DNA of 49,077 bases from Cyanobacteria bacterium HKST-UBA04. Lineage in GTDB: Bacteria; Cyanobacteriota; Vampirovibrionia; Vampirovibrionales; JAGQHJ01. Where the stretch lies: positions 1 through 49,077 of the forward strand of contig JAGQHJ010000002.1 in assembly GCA_020431915.1 (NCBI GenBank), in the 5' to 3' direction. Positions 42,431 through 49,077 of this stretch are shown piece after piece (positions within the stretch are counted from its first letter, which is position 1; the number at the start of each line of letters is the position of its first letter). Both the position numbers and the translations under genes were made by a program. Under the pieces are notes generated by a model. It was given only the letters and a program-made list of their open reading frames with translations. It did no database searches and was not told where the DNA came from.

Positions 42431-43036
42431 ATGTCCTATATGAGCTATGCACCGCAACAGTACGGTCAAAGCTATGGTAACTACGGCAGCAACTACGGTT
42501 ACCAGACCCAAAACAACCCGTATCCGCAGGGTGTTCAATACTACGCCAACTACTTGCCCAACGTGTACAAGCCTGGCACCGTTCAAAACGGCCCGCTGAA
42601 CGTATACGACAACTTCCAGAAAGTCTACCAGACCAACTACGTCAACAACTTCCGTCTGGACCGCAACATTACCGACTACTACCCGCACACGGTCTACACG
42701 GACTACAACTACCAGCAAGACATTAACCGGTACTACCCGTCTTCTGAGTACAACCAGTACAACATCAAGTTGCCGACGCAAAACCTTTACTACCCGAACC
42801 AAAGCACCTACAACCAACCGCAGTACTTTGACTACAGCAACTACGGTGGTTATGGTGGCTACGGTCAAACCGGTGGTTACGGCCAAACCGGTGGCTATGG
42901 CCAAACCGGCGGTTACACCGGCTTTAACCCCTACCAAACCAGCACCGGTTATGGTCAAACCAGCAGCGTTGACCCCTACCAGTTGCTCTCCAACTATGGT
43001 AGCGGTGTTGGCCTCACCAGCCAGTACGGCGCGTAA
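42431..43036 (+). CDS. Tyr/Gly/Asn/Gln-rich repeat protein
   Basis: 201 residues from ATG 42431, which has AAGGAGG 10 bases upstream. An upstream in-frame start lies inside the leader and is rejected. About one residue in five is Tyr; Asn, Gln and Gly dominate the rest. The C-terminal third contains three copies of GGYGQTG in a row. No signal peptide, no Cys, almost no hydrophobic core. Composition matches prion-like or structural low-complexity proteins that form condensates, gels or cross-linked coats; function is inferred only. It shares its promoter element with the curlin-like and EF-hand genes. A 14-bp hairpin follows. Confidence 0.78.
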   Translation: MSYMSYAPQQYGQSYGNYGSNYGYQTQNNPYPQGVQYYANYLPNVYKPGTVQNGPLNVYDNFQKVYQTNYVNNFRLDRNITDYYPHTVYTDYNYQQDINRYYPSSEYNQYNIKLPTQNLYYPNQSTYNQPQYFDYSNYGGYGGYGQTGGYGQTGGYGQTGGYTGFNPYQTSTGYGQTSSVDPYQLLSNYGSGVGLTSQYGA

Positions 43037-43091
43037 TTGTAAACCACATTACCGCCGCACCACCTGGGTGCGCCCAAAGGTAAACATGCTT

Positions 43092-43124
43092 GGAAGCCGT
43101 CCCTACGCTTTAGGGACGGCTTCC
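43092..43124 (+). terminator. Hairpin between the Tyr-rich gene and kdtA
   Basis: Perfect 14-bp stem GGAAGCCGTCCCTA (43092-43105) with TAGGGACGGCTTCC (43111-43124), loop CGCTT. There is no T-run. It lies 15 bases before the kdtA ATG, so it may end the first transcript or limit translation of kdtA. TATACT (43127-43132) right after it could be a -10 giving a nearly leaderless kdtA mRNA. Confidence 0.6.
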
Positions 43125-43138
43125 CGTATACTGGAAGC

Positions 43139-44581
43139 ATGATTTGGCTTTTGTTGTACAACGCATTCATCAACGCCACCCTGCTGCTGGGGCTTCCCCT
43201 CTGGCTGGTACTGCTGGCTTGCAAGCCCAAATGGCGGGCGGGGCTGGCTCAAAAGCTGGGTATTTACCATCCCCGGCTCAAGGCCCAGCTTGACCGGCTA
43301 CCGGCGCACCGTCGGGTGTGGATCCATGCCGTGTCGGTGGGCGAGCTGAATGCCGCCGCCCCGCTTATCGACAGCCTGCTGGGCCAGCAAATTCCGGTCA
43401 TTATCTCTACCACCACCGCCACAGGCCAAGCCCGTGCACGGCAACGCTTTCCCTATCTACCCGTTCTGTACTTCCCCCTGGACCTACCCAGCATCATCCA
43501 CCGGGCCCTGACCACCATCAAGCCCACCGTGCTGGTAACCATGGAAACCGAGCTCTGGCCCAACCTCGCCTGGATGGCCCACCAGTTTGGCGTGGCCCAG
43601 ATTTTGGTCAACGGCCGGTTGTCGCCATCCTCCTTTGCTGGGTACAAGCGCTTTGGCTTTTTCTTCAAGTGGATGCTGGCCCATTTTGACCGGATTATGG
43701 TGCAAAGCCCGGCCGATGCCGAACGATTCCGGCAATTGGGCGTTACCCCCCAACAGCTGTCGGTAATGGGGTCGGTTAAATACGACGGTGCGCCCGCCTA
43801 CAACCCCACCACCCAAACCCAGCTTCGCAAGGCCCTGGGCATTACCTACGGCGACCTAACGCCGGTCGTGGTGCTGGCCAGCAGTCACCGGGGCGAAGAC
43901 GCCCCCTTCATCGAACTGGTCCAAACCCTCAAGGCCACCAGCCACCCCAAACTCAAGGCCATTATCGTGCCCAGGCACCCCGAACGCTTTGATGCCGTGG
44001 CCAAGCTGCTGAGCCGATCCGGCCTGGCCTGGCAACGGCGATCACAATTCGGGGGAACGGTTCAAGCCGGCACCGTAGCCGCCGACCACAGCGATGTGTT
44101 GCTGCTCGACACCATGGGCGAGCTGGTAGACGCCTATGCCGTGGCGTCCGTGGCGGTAATCGGAGGCAGTTTTGTCGATGTAGGGGGACACAACCCCATT
44201 GAAGCCATCAAGGCCCATATTCCGGTTATTTTCGGCCCCCACATGAAGCATTTTGCCCAAATCGCAGGCCAGCTCGTCAGTGCCGAAGCGGCCCTACAGG
44301 TGCACTCCTTTAACCATGCCGCCCGAAGCATTGCCGCCCTGATTGATGACTACCCCCTGTGGCAACGCACCGTGTCAGCCGGCCAGCACGTACTGGCACA
44401 ACACCGGGGCGCCACCGAACGCGCTCTCGAAGCCATCATCGACCACCTCGCCCCGCTAACCCTGACACCGGATCACGTGTCCGATGGGCTGGCGTCCTCG
44501 CTGTCTTCGGCAGAGTCCGAGTCCGGCTCCGCCAAGGCCGACACCAGCTTGGCCACCTCGGGACTGGCAGGCGGACGCTGA
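43139..44581 (+). CDS. kdtA: Kdo transferase WaaA/KdtA
   Basis: Transfers 3-deoxy-D-manno-octulosonate from CMP-Kdo to lipid A precursor, an essential LPS step at the inner membrane. 480 residues. An N-terminal membrane anchor (WLLLYNAFINATLLLGLPLW) is followed by the GT-B fold, with catalytic Glu69 in IHAVSVGEL. Other motifs are METELWPNLA, GSVKYDG, PRHPER and GGSFVDVGGHNPIE. The last 35 residues (Ser/Ala/Glu-rich) lie beyond the family's normal end and are antisense to the pentapeptide gene. The presence of kdtA shows an LPS-containing outer membrane. Ribosome site weak; a -10-like TATACT lies 7 bases before the ATG. Confidence 0.95.
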   Translation: MIWLLLYNAFINATLLLGLPLWLVLLACKPKWRAGLAQKLGIYHPRLKAQLDRLPAHRRVWIHAVSVGELNAAAPLIDSLLGQQIPVIISTTTATGQARARQRFPYLPVLYFPLDLPSIIHRALTTIKPTVLVTMETELWPNLAWMAHQFGVAQILVNGRLSPSSFAGYKRFGFFFKWMLAHFDRIMVQSPADAERFRQLGVTPQQLSVMGSVKYDGAPAYNPTTQTQLRKALGITYGDLTPVVVLASSHRGEDAPFIELVQTLKATSHPKLKAIIVPRHPERFDAVAKLLSRSGLAWQRRSQFGGTVQAGTVAADHSDVLLLDTMGELVDAYAVASVAVIGGSFVDVGGHNPIEAIKAHIPVIFGPHMKHFAQIAGQLVSAEAALQVHSFNHAARSIAALIDDYPLWQRTVSAGQHVLAQHRGATERALEAIIDHLAPLTLTPDHVSDGLASSLSSAESESGSAKADTSLATSGLAGGR

Positions 44582-45117
44582 TTACCCCACCGGGTCGTTT
44601 CACTGTAGCGCACGCCGGTTAAAATGGCCCACTCCATGTCGGCCTCGGTAAAGTCGGTGCCGCACATGCTGGCGCCGGTAAAATCGGCATCGTTCAGGTA
44701 ACAACGCTGAAGCTGGGCACCATTGAGGTTGGCATCGAGGAACTTGGCCTCCTTGGCATCGGCCCCTTCCATTAAGCATTCCTGCAGGTCGGCACCGGTA
44801 AAATCGGCCTGGTACAAATCGCAGCCGGAAAAGTCGCTTTCCGGGGCCTCGACCATATACAACACGGCCTCACGCAGTGACGCGTTGGTAAACCGGCTAA
44901 ACACCAAGACGGCTTCATTAAGGATGGCAAAATCGAGCAGGGCACCCTGCAGGTTGGCCTGGCTAAGGTTAATCCCGGTCAGGTCCATACCCGACAAATC
45001 GAGACCACTGAGGTCAATCAGGTTAAACCCGTCCTGCCGACGGCGCTGGTTAAACCCGGCCACGCCGTGCTCCTGAAGCAGGTCGAGCCATTCGTATTTA
45101 GAAAGCAATTCGGGCAT
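44473..45117 (-). CDS. Pentapeptide-repeat protein
   Basis: 214 residues. From about residue 30 to 165 there are many A(D/N)LxX units: LSGLDLSGMDLTGINLSQAN, LQGALLDFAILNE, GADLQECLMEGADAKEAKFL, NGAQLQRCYLNDADFTGASM. These form a right-handed quadrilateral beta-helix. Such proteins may mimic DNA and bind gyrase, or be structural or regulatory; many cyanobacterial relatives carry numerous members. An acidic, Ser/Asp-rich tail of 35 residues overlaps kdtA on the other strand by 109 bases. AAGGAG precedes the ATG at a rather long distance of about 17 bases. Confidence 0.88.
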   Translation of the reverse strand: MPELLSKYEWLDLLQEHGVAGFNQRRRQDGFNLIDLSGLDLSGMDLTGINLSQANLQGALLDFAILNEAVLVFSRFTNASLREAVLYMVEAPESDFSGCDLYQADFTGADLQECLMEGADAKEAKFLDANLNGAQLQRCYLNDADFTGASMCGTDFTEADMEWAILTGVRYSETTRWGNQRPPASPEVAKLVSALAEPDSDSAEDSEDASPSDT

Positions 45118-45308
45118 AGGCTACGCGTATCGTCTCCTTAAACACCTTGGGGAACACCACAGACCCGCACAACAAACTGGTAAAACGGGCTGGTAAACGC
45201 CTATCCCAATAAAGCACAAACATACGCGGCAATTAATCACGCCACCCCTGCCTGAGGGGCTTCTGAAGGGAAAGCCAGGGGCAAAAGACGCCGATGGCCC
45301 GCATCGGG

Positions 45309-45314
45309 TATAAT
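45309..45314 (+). promoter_or_regulatory. Promoter -10 before the acyl-CoA dehydrogenase gene
   Basis: TATAAT in GGGTATAATACAAAG, about 48 bases before ATG 45362. No good -35 lies at 16-18 bases upstream. Confidence 0.5.
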
Positions 45315-45361
45315 ACAAAGAGTGTGTGGGAATAGGTGTCGATTGAAAGGCTGCTTACCTT

Positions 45362-46546
45362 ATGTCTACTGTCGCTTCTTCACCCTTGTCCAACCTGGCA
45401 AAGGACAAATGGGGGCTGTCGGAAGAACAGCAAATGATCCGCCAAACCGTCAGGGAGTTTGCCACCAGCGTGGTCGAACCCAAGGCTGCCGAGGTGGATC
45501 GGACCGCCGAGTTCCCCCTCGACACCTTCAAGCAAATGGGCGAGATGGGTTTCCTCGGTATCCCCATTCCCGAGGAATACGGCGGGGCGGGCCTCGATTA
45601 CCTGAGTTACGCCCTGACGATCGAAGAACTCGCCCGGGTCTGCGGCTCCACCGCGCTGTCGCTGGCTGCCCACACGTCGCTGATTTGCCTGCCCCTGTAC
45701 AATTTTGCCAACGAGGCCCAAAAACAAAAATACCTGACCAAGCTGGCCAGTGGCGAATGGCTGGGGGCTTACGGCCTGACAGAACCCAACGCCGGATCGG
45801 ACGCCGGCGGCACCCTGACCAAAGCGGTCAAGGACGGCAACGACTGGGTGCTTAACGGCAGCAAGATTTTTATAACCAACGCCAACTACGCCCAGGTGTA
45901 TATTGCCACGGCCCGTACCAGCGACGAGCCGGGTACGCGTGGCATTAGCGCCTTCGTGTTCGAACGTGACACAAAGGGCTTCTCGCTGGGCCAAAAAGAC
46001 GAAAAGCTCGGCACCCGAGGCTCGGACTGGGGCACCCTACAGTTTGACGACATGCGCCTGCCAGCCGAGGCACTCGTCGGCGAAGCCGGCCAGGGCTTTA
46101 AGTACTTTATGAAAACCCTGGATTCGGGCCGCATCAGCATTGGGGCCATGGCCCTTGGCATTGCCCAGGGTTGCCTGGACAAGTCCATTCTGTACGCCCA
46201 GCAACGCAAGCAGTTCGGCAAGGCCATCAGCGAATTCCAGGCCATCCAGTTCATGCTGGCCGACATGGCCGTAGAGATTGAAGGAGCCCGCCACCTGGTG
46301 TATCACGCCGCCCGGCTCCGCGATGCCGGCCAACCCTATGGCACGGAAGCCGCCATGGCCAAGCTTTACGCCTCGGAAATTGCCAGCCGCTGTGCCAACC
46401 GGGCCGTGCAAATCCATGGCGGGTATGGGTACACCAAGGATTTTCCTGTCGAACGCTACCTGCGCGATGCCAAGCTGTGCGAAATCGGCGAAGGCACCTC
46501 GGAAATCCAGCGAATCGTCATCTCTCGGGCCCTGCTGCGCGACTAG
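45362..46546 (+). CDS. Acyl-CoA dehydrogenase
   Basis: FAD enzyme that introduces the alpha-beta double bond in acyl-CoA; electrons pass to electron-transfer flavoprotein. 394 residues, typical. It shows GIPIPEEYGGAGLDYLSYAL, the FAD-binding AYGLTEPNAGSDAG and FITNANYA, and MALGIAQGCLDKSILYAQQR. Catalytic Glu377 lies in IGEGTSEIQ, the position used by short- and medium-chain enzymes. The substrate chain is not determinable; butyryl-CoA-type is likely from the overall pattern. GAAAGG is about 11 bases before the ATG. No etfAB or thiolase genes are adjacent. Probable role in fatty- or amino-acid oxidation or in butyrate-type metabolism. Confidence 0.93.
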   Translation: MSTVASSPLSNLAKDKWGLSEEQQMIRQTVREFATSVVEPKAAEVDRTAEFPLDTFKQMGEMGFLGIPIPEEYGGAGLDYLSYALTIEELARVCGSTALSLAAHTSLICLPLYNFANEAQKQKYLTKLASGEWLGAYGLTEPNAGSDAGGTLTKAVKDGNDWVLNGSKIFITNANYAQVYIATARTSDEPGTRGISAFVFERDTKGFSLGQKDEKLGTRGSDWGTLQFDDMRLPAEALVGEAGQGFKYFMKTLDSGRISIGAMALGIAQGCLDKSILYAQQRKQFGKAISEFQAIQFMLADMAVEIEGARHLVYHAARLRDAGQPYGTEAAMAKLYASEIASRCANRAVQIHGGYGYTKDFPVERYLRDAKLCEIGEGTSEIQRIVISRALLRD

Positions 46547-46606
46547 CCCCACGCCCCTATCGCTCTCCTGCGTGACCCCGTGCGATTAACGCTTCTTCAC
46601 GAAGGT

Positions 46607-46636
46607 TTGTACCGGCCGCCCCATAGTGGCTACAAT
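46607..46636 (+). promoter_or_regulatory. Promoter candidate for the gene at 46687
   Basis: TTGTAC (46607-46612), 18-base spacer, TACAAT (46631-46636). Predicted start near 46643, leader about 45 bases. Confidence 0.5.
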
Positions 46637-46686
46637 AGGCAACACCTTGTGGGACCGGCCTGTTAAGGCGGCCAAATCACGCCAAT

Positions 46687-47331
46687 ATGGGATGTTACAC
46701 CTGGCCGATGCGCGTTTCTGTTTTGCCAAGCACCACTGGGCTGCCCGCAGCCCCTTATCGCCACCACCGACCCGCCAAGCCGGTGGCATTTGCCAGCACC
46801 CAGCAAGAATTTCCCGTAGGGCTGCTGCCAGGCCCCAACCCAGGCACGGTGATGCTGGATCCCGATCACTACGCCGAAGGGGTCCGGGCATGCATTACCT
46901 CCAAACGGGCCTGGGAAGCCATGCAGTTAATAGACGCAGCAGCCCGCCTGGAATTTATGGCCATGGCCGTCCATGCCCCCGAGCAGTTTGAACGGTTGTC
47001 CGGCCAGCCCCTGCACCACGAGGATCGGCCCCCTTATGGCCAAGGTACGGCACCGGCAGCCCCCTACACCTACAATCGGGTAACCTACCCCAATAGCGCG
47101 TTTAACCATCACCTGCAAGCCGTCGCCAACCACAACCCGATGAAGTACTACCATTCGCAACTGGCCCACTTCCTGGCCCGCGAGATCCCGGCGCTGGCAC
47201 CCATCGTCTACACCGTCGGCAAGCTGGAAACCGCTGCCCCCATTAACCTCAAGGAACTGTGGCGCCTGTTCAACGACGGATTCGCCCCGCTGTTCAACAA
47301 CCCGCCCAGCTGGGTAACGCCCTCTTCTTAG
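46687..47331 (+). CDS. Hypothetical protein
   Basis: 214 residues from ATG 46687; ATG 46708 is an equally weak alternative, and neither has a ribosome site. The first 45 residues are basic and Pro-rich. The body is helical and Ala-rich (GVRACITSKRAWEAMQLIDA, RLEFMAMAVHAPEQFERL, SAFNHHLQAVANHNPMKYYH), rich in His and Tyr, with a Trp/Phe/Pro end (LWRLFNDGFAPLFNNPPS). No membrane span; not recognised. It converges with the proline-rich membrane protein gene, the stops only 4 bases apart. Confidence 0.6.
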   Translation: MGCYTWPMRVSVLPSTTGLPAAPYRHHRPAKPVAFASTQQEFPVGLLPGPNPGTVMLDPDHYAEGVRACITSKRAWEAMQLIDAAARLEFMAMAVHAPEQFERLSGQPLHHEDRPPYGQGTAPAAPYTYNRVTYPNSAFNHHLQAVANHNPMKYYHSQLAHFLAREIPALAPIVYTVGKLETAAPINLKELWRLFNDGFAPLFNNPPSWVTPSS

Positions 47332-47335
47332 GGGC

Positions 47336-48085
47336 TTACATCAACTGGTTCATCCGAGCGGCCTGAAACAGCCTTGGGTCGTAGCCATAGTACTGCGGTG
47401 GGGCAATACCCAGTACCGCTTGGGCTTCGGGCAGGGGCAGGTTGCTGGCGATGTCCAGAGACTTGTTGCGCCAGTGCTTTTTCAGGTTCCACAAAGCCCC
47501 AAAAAAGCCGCCAAGCCCCAGCGAGGCAATAAACAACCCGGCGGCCATCGGCAGTCGGGCGGCCCACGACAGGTTTTTGGATGACATGGCGGCAATGCCC
47601 AACACAACCCCCGGCACCGTGCCAATGCTGGCCCCGCGGAAGAAAGCCTCGATACCGGTCAGGGCTTCCGTTTGCACTTCCTGCGTCAGGCTGTCGCGCA
47701 GGCTTTTTCGTTTGTGTTTTAAAAAGGGCGACAAGCCGGGCGGTTTGGCTGGTAAACCAGCGACATCTGGCAGCGGCATGGGGTTAGGCAAACGCGCCGG
47801 CACGTCAACCGGCCCCTGGGGCCAGGCAAACGGCTGAGGCATCAACGAGGGCACCGGCGAAGGGGGTAAGGCCGGGTAATAGGGGACAGGTTGGGGAGCA
47901 ACAGGGGGGTTCATCACGATTTGAGTCAGGGCCGGAGGCATTACATAAGCAGGCTGACGCCATGCCTCGGGCACAAGGGGGTAACCGCCTTGTGGCCATG
48001 GCTGTTGCGTGAGCCCGGCACCGACCACATGCGTTCCGGCAGGTGGGGGCACGTAGGGCTGAATCGAAATAAGGGACGGATTCAA
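47336..48085 (-). CDS. Proline-rich protein with a membrane hairpin
   Basis: 249 residues, start TTG at 48085 with AAGGTG about 9 bases upstream. Residues 1-120 are a disordered Pro/Gln/Ala-rich arm (MPPALTQIVMNPPVAPQPVP). Residues 145-200 hold two close hydrophobic spans with a Gly/Ala pattern (GASIGTVPGVVLGIAAMSS and LPMAAGLFIASLGLGGFFGA), a likely membrane hairpin. A short amphipathic end follows (ASNLPLPEAQAVLGIAPPQY). No known family. It may anchor a cytosolic or periplasmic binding arm to the membrane; orientation is not determined. Confidence 0.65.
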   Translation of the reverse strand: MNPSLISIQPYVPPPAGTHVVGAGLTQQPWPQGGYPLVPEAWRQPAYVMPPALTQIVMNPPVAPQPVPYYPALPPSPVPSLMPQPFAWPQGPVDVPARLPNPMPLPDVAGLPAKPPGLSPFLKHKRKSLRDSLTQEVQTEALTGIEAFFRGASIGTVPGVVLGIAAMSSKNLSWAARLPMAAGLFIASLGLGGFFGALWNLKKHWRNKSLDIASNLPLPEAQAVLGIAPPQYYGYDPRLFQAARMNQLM

Positions 48086-48440
48086 CGTACAGGCACCTTC
48101 ACGCGGAGAGAAAGGACGCGCTTGATGGTCACGGCTTATTAATGAGGGGTATTATATCTGGAAAACCTTGCTCCGTCTGGGTTCATACTATTAAATAAAT
48201 TGAAGCAGCAGCACAAGGCTCCCACCCAATAAACACCTCTCAAGCCGGGTTGGTGTCAGGGCATGGGGGCAGATTAAGTAAATGTAACGCACAGCAGCAC
48301 GCCACCTGGGGTATTTCAGCCGAATCGGGGCAGCCCCATGACTGAACCACGATTGAACCACGCGGTTCAGGGTGCTATACCTAACCTACGAGAGGCTATC
48401 TACCCAAACGAGGGTAATCCGCTTAACCAAGGATTGAGGG
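48086..48440. other. Intergenic region between divergent genes
   Basis: 355 bases without a supported gene. An AT-rich patch at 48138-48205 (TATTATAT, TATTAAATAAATTG) probably carries promoters for both the membrane protein and the HNH gene. A short open frame (48338-48520) overlaps the HNH gene and is rejected. Confidence 0.4.
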
Positions 48441-49077
48441 ATGCTCGTTTCAAAGCTGCACCAACCAAAACCCACTCCGAACCGACGACAACAGCCGTAC
48501 CGGGCTGCGCTTCGGTTTAAAAGCCATGCGGCCACACCGGCCACACCGACCCAACCAGTCCATCCCGCTCAAGCCCCCCCACCCGATGCAACGATAACAA
48601 CCATTGAGCTGCCCAAGGCCATCAGCAGCTCGCGCAAATGGCCACAACTGAAGGATTGCATGTACTGCAACCTGCCGCTAAGCCAGTTTGCCCTGACGGA
48701 TCAGCGCGGCGCGGACTCCAGCGCCTTTAGGGCCTACCTTGGCTACCGCACCGAACTGGAGCTGCGCAGCAACGGCTTTGCAGGCCCCCTCGATCGCGAA
48801 GCCGTCCTCGAAGCCTTCAGGGAAGACCCCAAAGGGTACGACAGTCCTGTAGCATACCGCGACGGCGAGGCCGCCCGCTACGAGGCCGAAAAAGCCCGAG
48901 TCGCCCAACGGATCCGGCAGGACTGTATGCAGTTGGTGGAAGCCACCAACCGCACCCCGCTCCATGCTACCGACGACCACCTGCGCCCCGACTCATTGGG
49001 CGGCGAGCGGGATGTGGCCAACCTGTTTCGCAACGTCTGCCAAACCTGCAACAGCGAACGGGGCAACGTCCCGTTTA
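48441..49077 (+). CDS. HNH-type nuclease, 3-prime end outside the window
   Basis: At least 212 residues, still open at the window edge. A disordered Pro/Ala-rich start (1-60) is followed by the metal-binding half CMYCNLPL (Cys73, Cys76), a helical insert of about 90 residues, and the HNH core: DDHLRPDSLGGERDVANLF with His180 and Asn194, then VCQTCNSERGN with Cys200 and Cys203. The four Cys would hold a structural zinc and the His/Asn the catalytic metal. Such proteins cut DNA (homing, restriction, toxin or repair roles). The insert between the Cys pairs is longer than usual. AAGGA lies 8 bases before ATG 48441. A role in defence cannot be judged without the missing end and neighbours. Confidence 0.8.
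   Translation, partial: MLVSKLHQPKPTPNRRQQPYRAALRFKSHAATPATPTQPVHPAQAPPPDATITTIELPKAISSSRKWPQLKDCMYCNLPLSQFALTDQRGADSSAFRAYLGYRTELELRSNGFAGPLDREAVLEAFREDPKGYDSPVAYRDGEAARYEAEKARVAQRIRQDCMQLVEATNRTPLHATDDHLRPDSLGGERDVANLFRNVCQTCNSERGNVPF

Noticed and set aside
48338..48520. 60-codon frame before the HNH gene
   Set aside because: Overlaps the better supported HNH start at 48441 in another frame.
1..49077. CRISPR array, prophage, insertion sequence or transposase
   Set aside because: No regularly spaced repeats of 25-40 bases, no transposase or phage genes; the 12- and 10-base arrays are gapless tandem repeats.

Overview
The window looks like chromosome from a non-photosynthetic relative of Cyanobacteria (Vampirovibrionia/Melainabacteria type). 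This is inference. It rests on an OmpR-family regulator at 20498-21277 that closely resembles cyanobacterial RpaB, and on an 18-base site at 38005-38022 that matches the cyanobacterial RpaB operator HLR1 at 15 of its 16 specified positions. A Kdo transferase (43139-44581) indicates a diderm cell with lipopolysaccharide. PilT and a prepilin indicate type IV pili. Coding DNA is GC-rich, whereas promoter regions are sharply AT-rich. No plasmid, phage, IS element or CRISPR array is visible.

Layout. 1-1940: two paralogous proteins built of curlin-like short repeats. 2016-4201: a secreted protein behind a 12-base tandem repeat and an unknown membrane protein. 4450-10180: panD, several lineage-specific proteins, tRNA-Cys, a DUF4149 membrane protein, a PrxQ peroxiredoxin and an M48-like protein whose zinc site is destroyed. 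10313-16322: STAS protein, Crp/Fnr regulator, two GT4 glycosyltransferases and a winged-helix AAA ATPase. 17113-21752: EF-hand protein, rpsF-ssb, RpaB-like regulator, DUF1292 protein. 22090-24419: a GNAT protein translationally coupled to an arginine-methyltransferase (PRMT) homologue. 24683-30205: STAND/HEAT NTPase, lysA and the c-di-AMP synthase cdaA on one strand. 30229-37298: unknown protein, xerD, pilT, prepilin, obgE, M23 peptidase. 37570-42114: small proteins, a pabA/trpG amidotransferase, a membrane protein and phosphoglucomutase. 42431-49077: a tyrosine-rich repeat protein, kdtA overlapping a pentapeptide-repeat gene, acyl-CoA dehydrogenase, two unknowns and the start of an HNH nuclease that runs off the end.

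The most original signal is a shared promoter-like element, CACA-N20-TATAWT with a TTGT(n) block abutting the -10. It occurs before the second curlin-like gene, the EF-hand gene and the tyrosine-rich gene; its right half also precedes the first curlin-like gene, where the left half would lie outside the window. All four genes encode repeat or low-complexity proteins without an obvious Sec signal, which suggests one co-regulated set of structural proteins. The second notable signal is the PRMT homologue, which retains both the double-E loop and the THW loop. The third is a pair of 80-90 base dispersed hairpin elements whose central 5-bp stem and 6-base loop are kept while the stem sequence changes.
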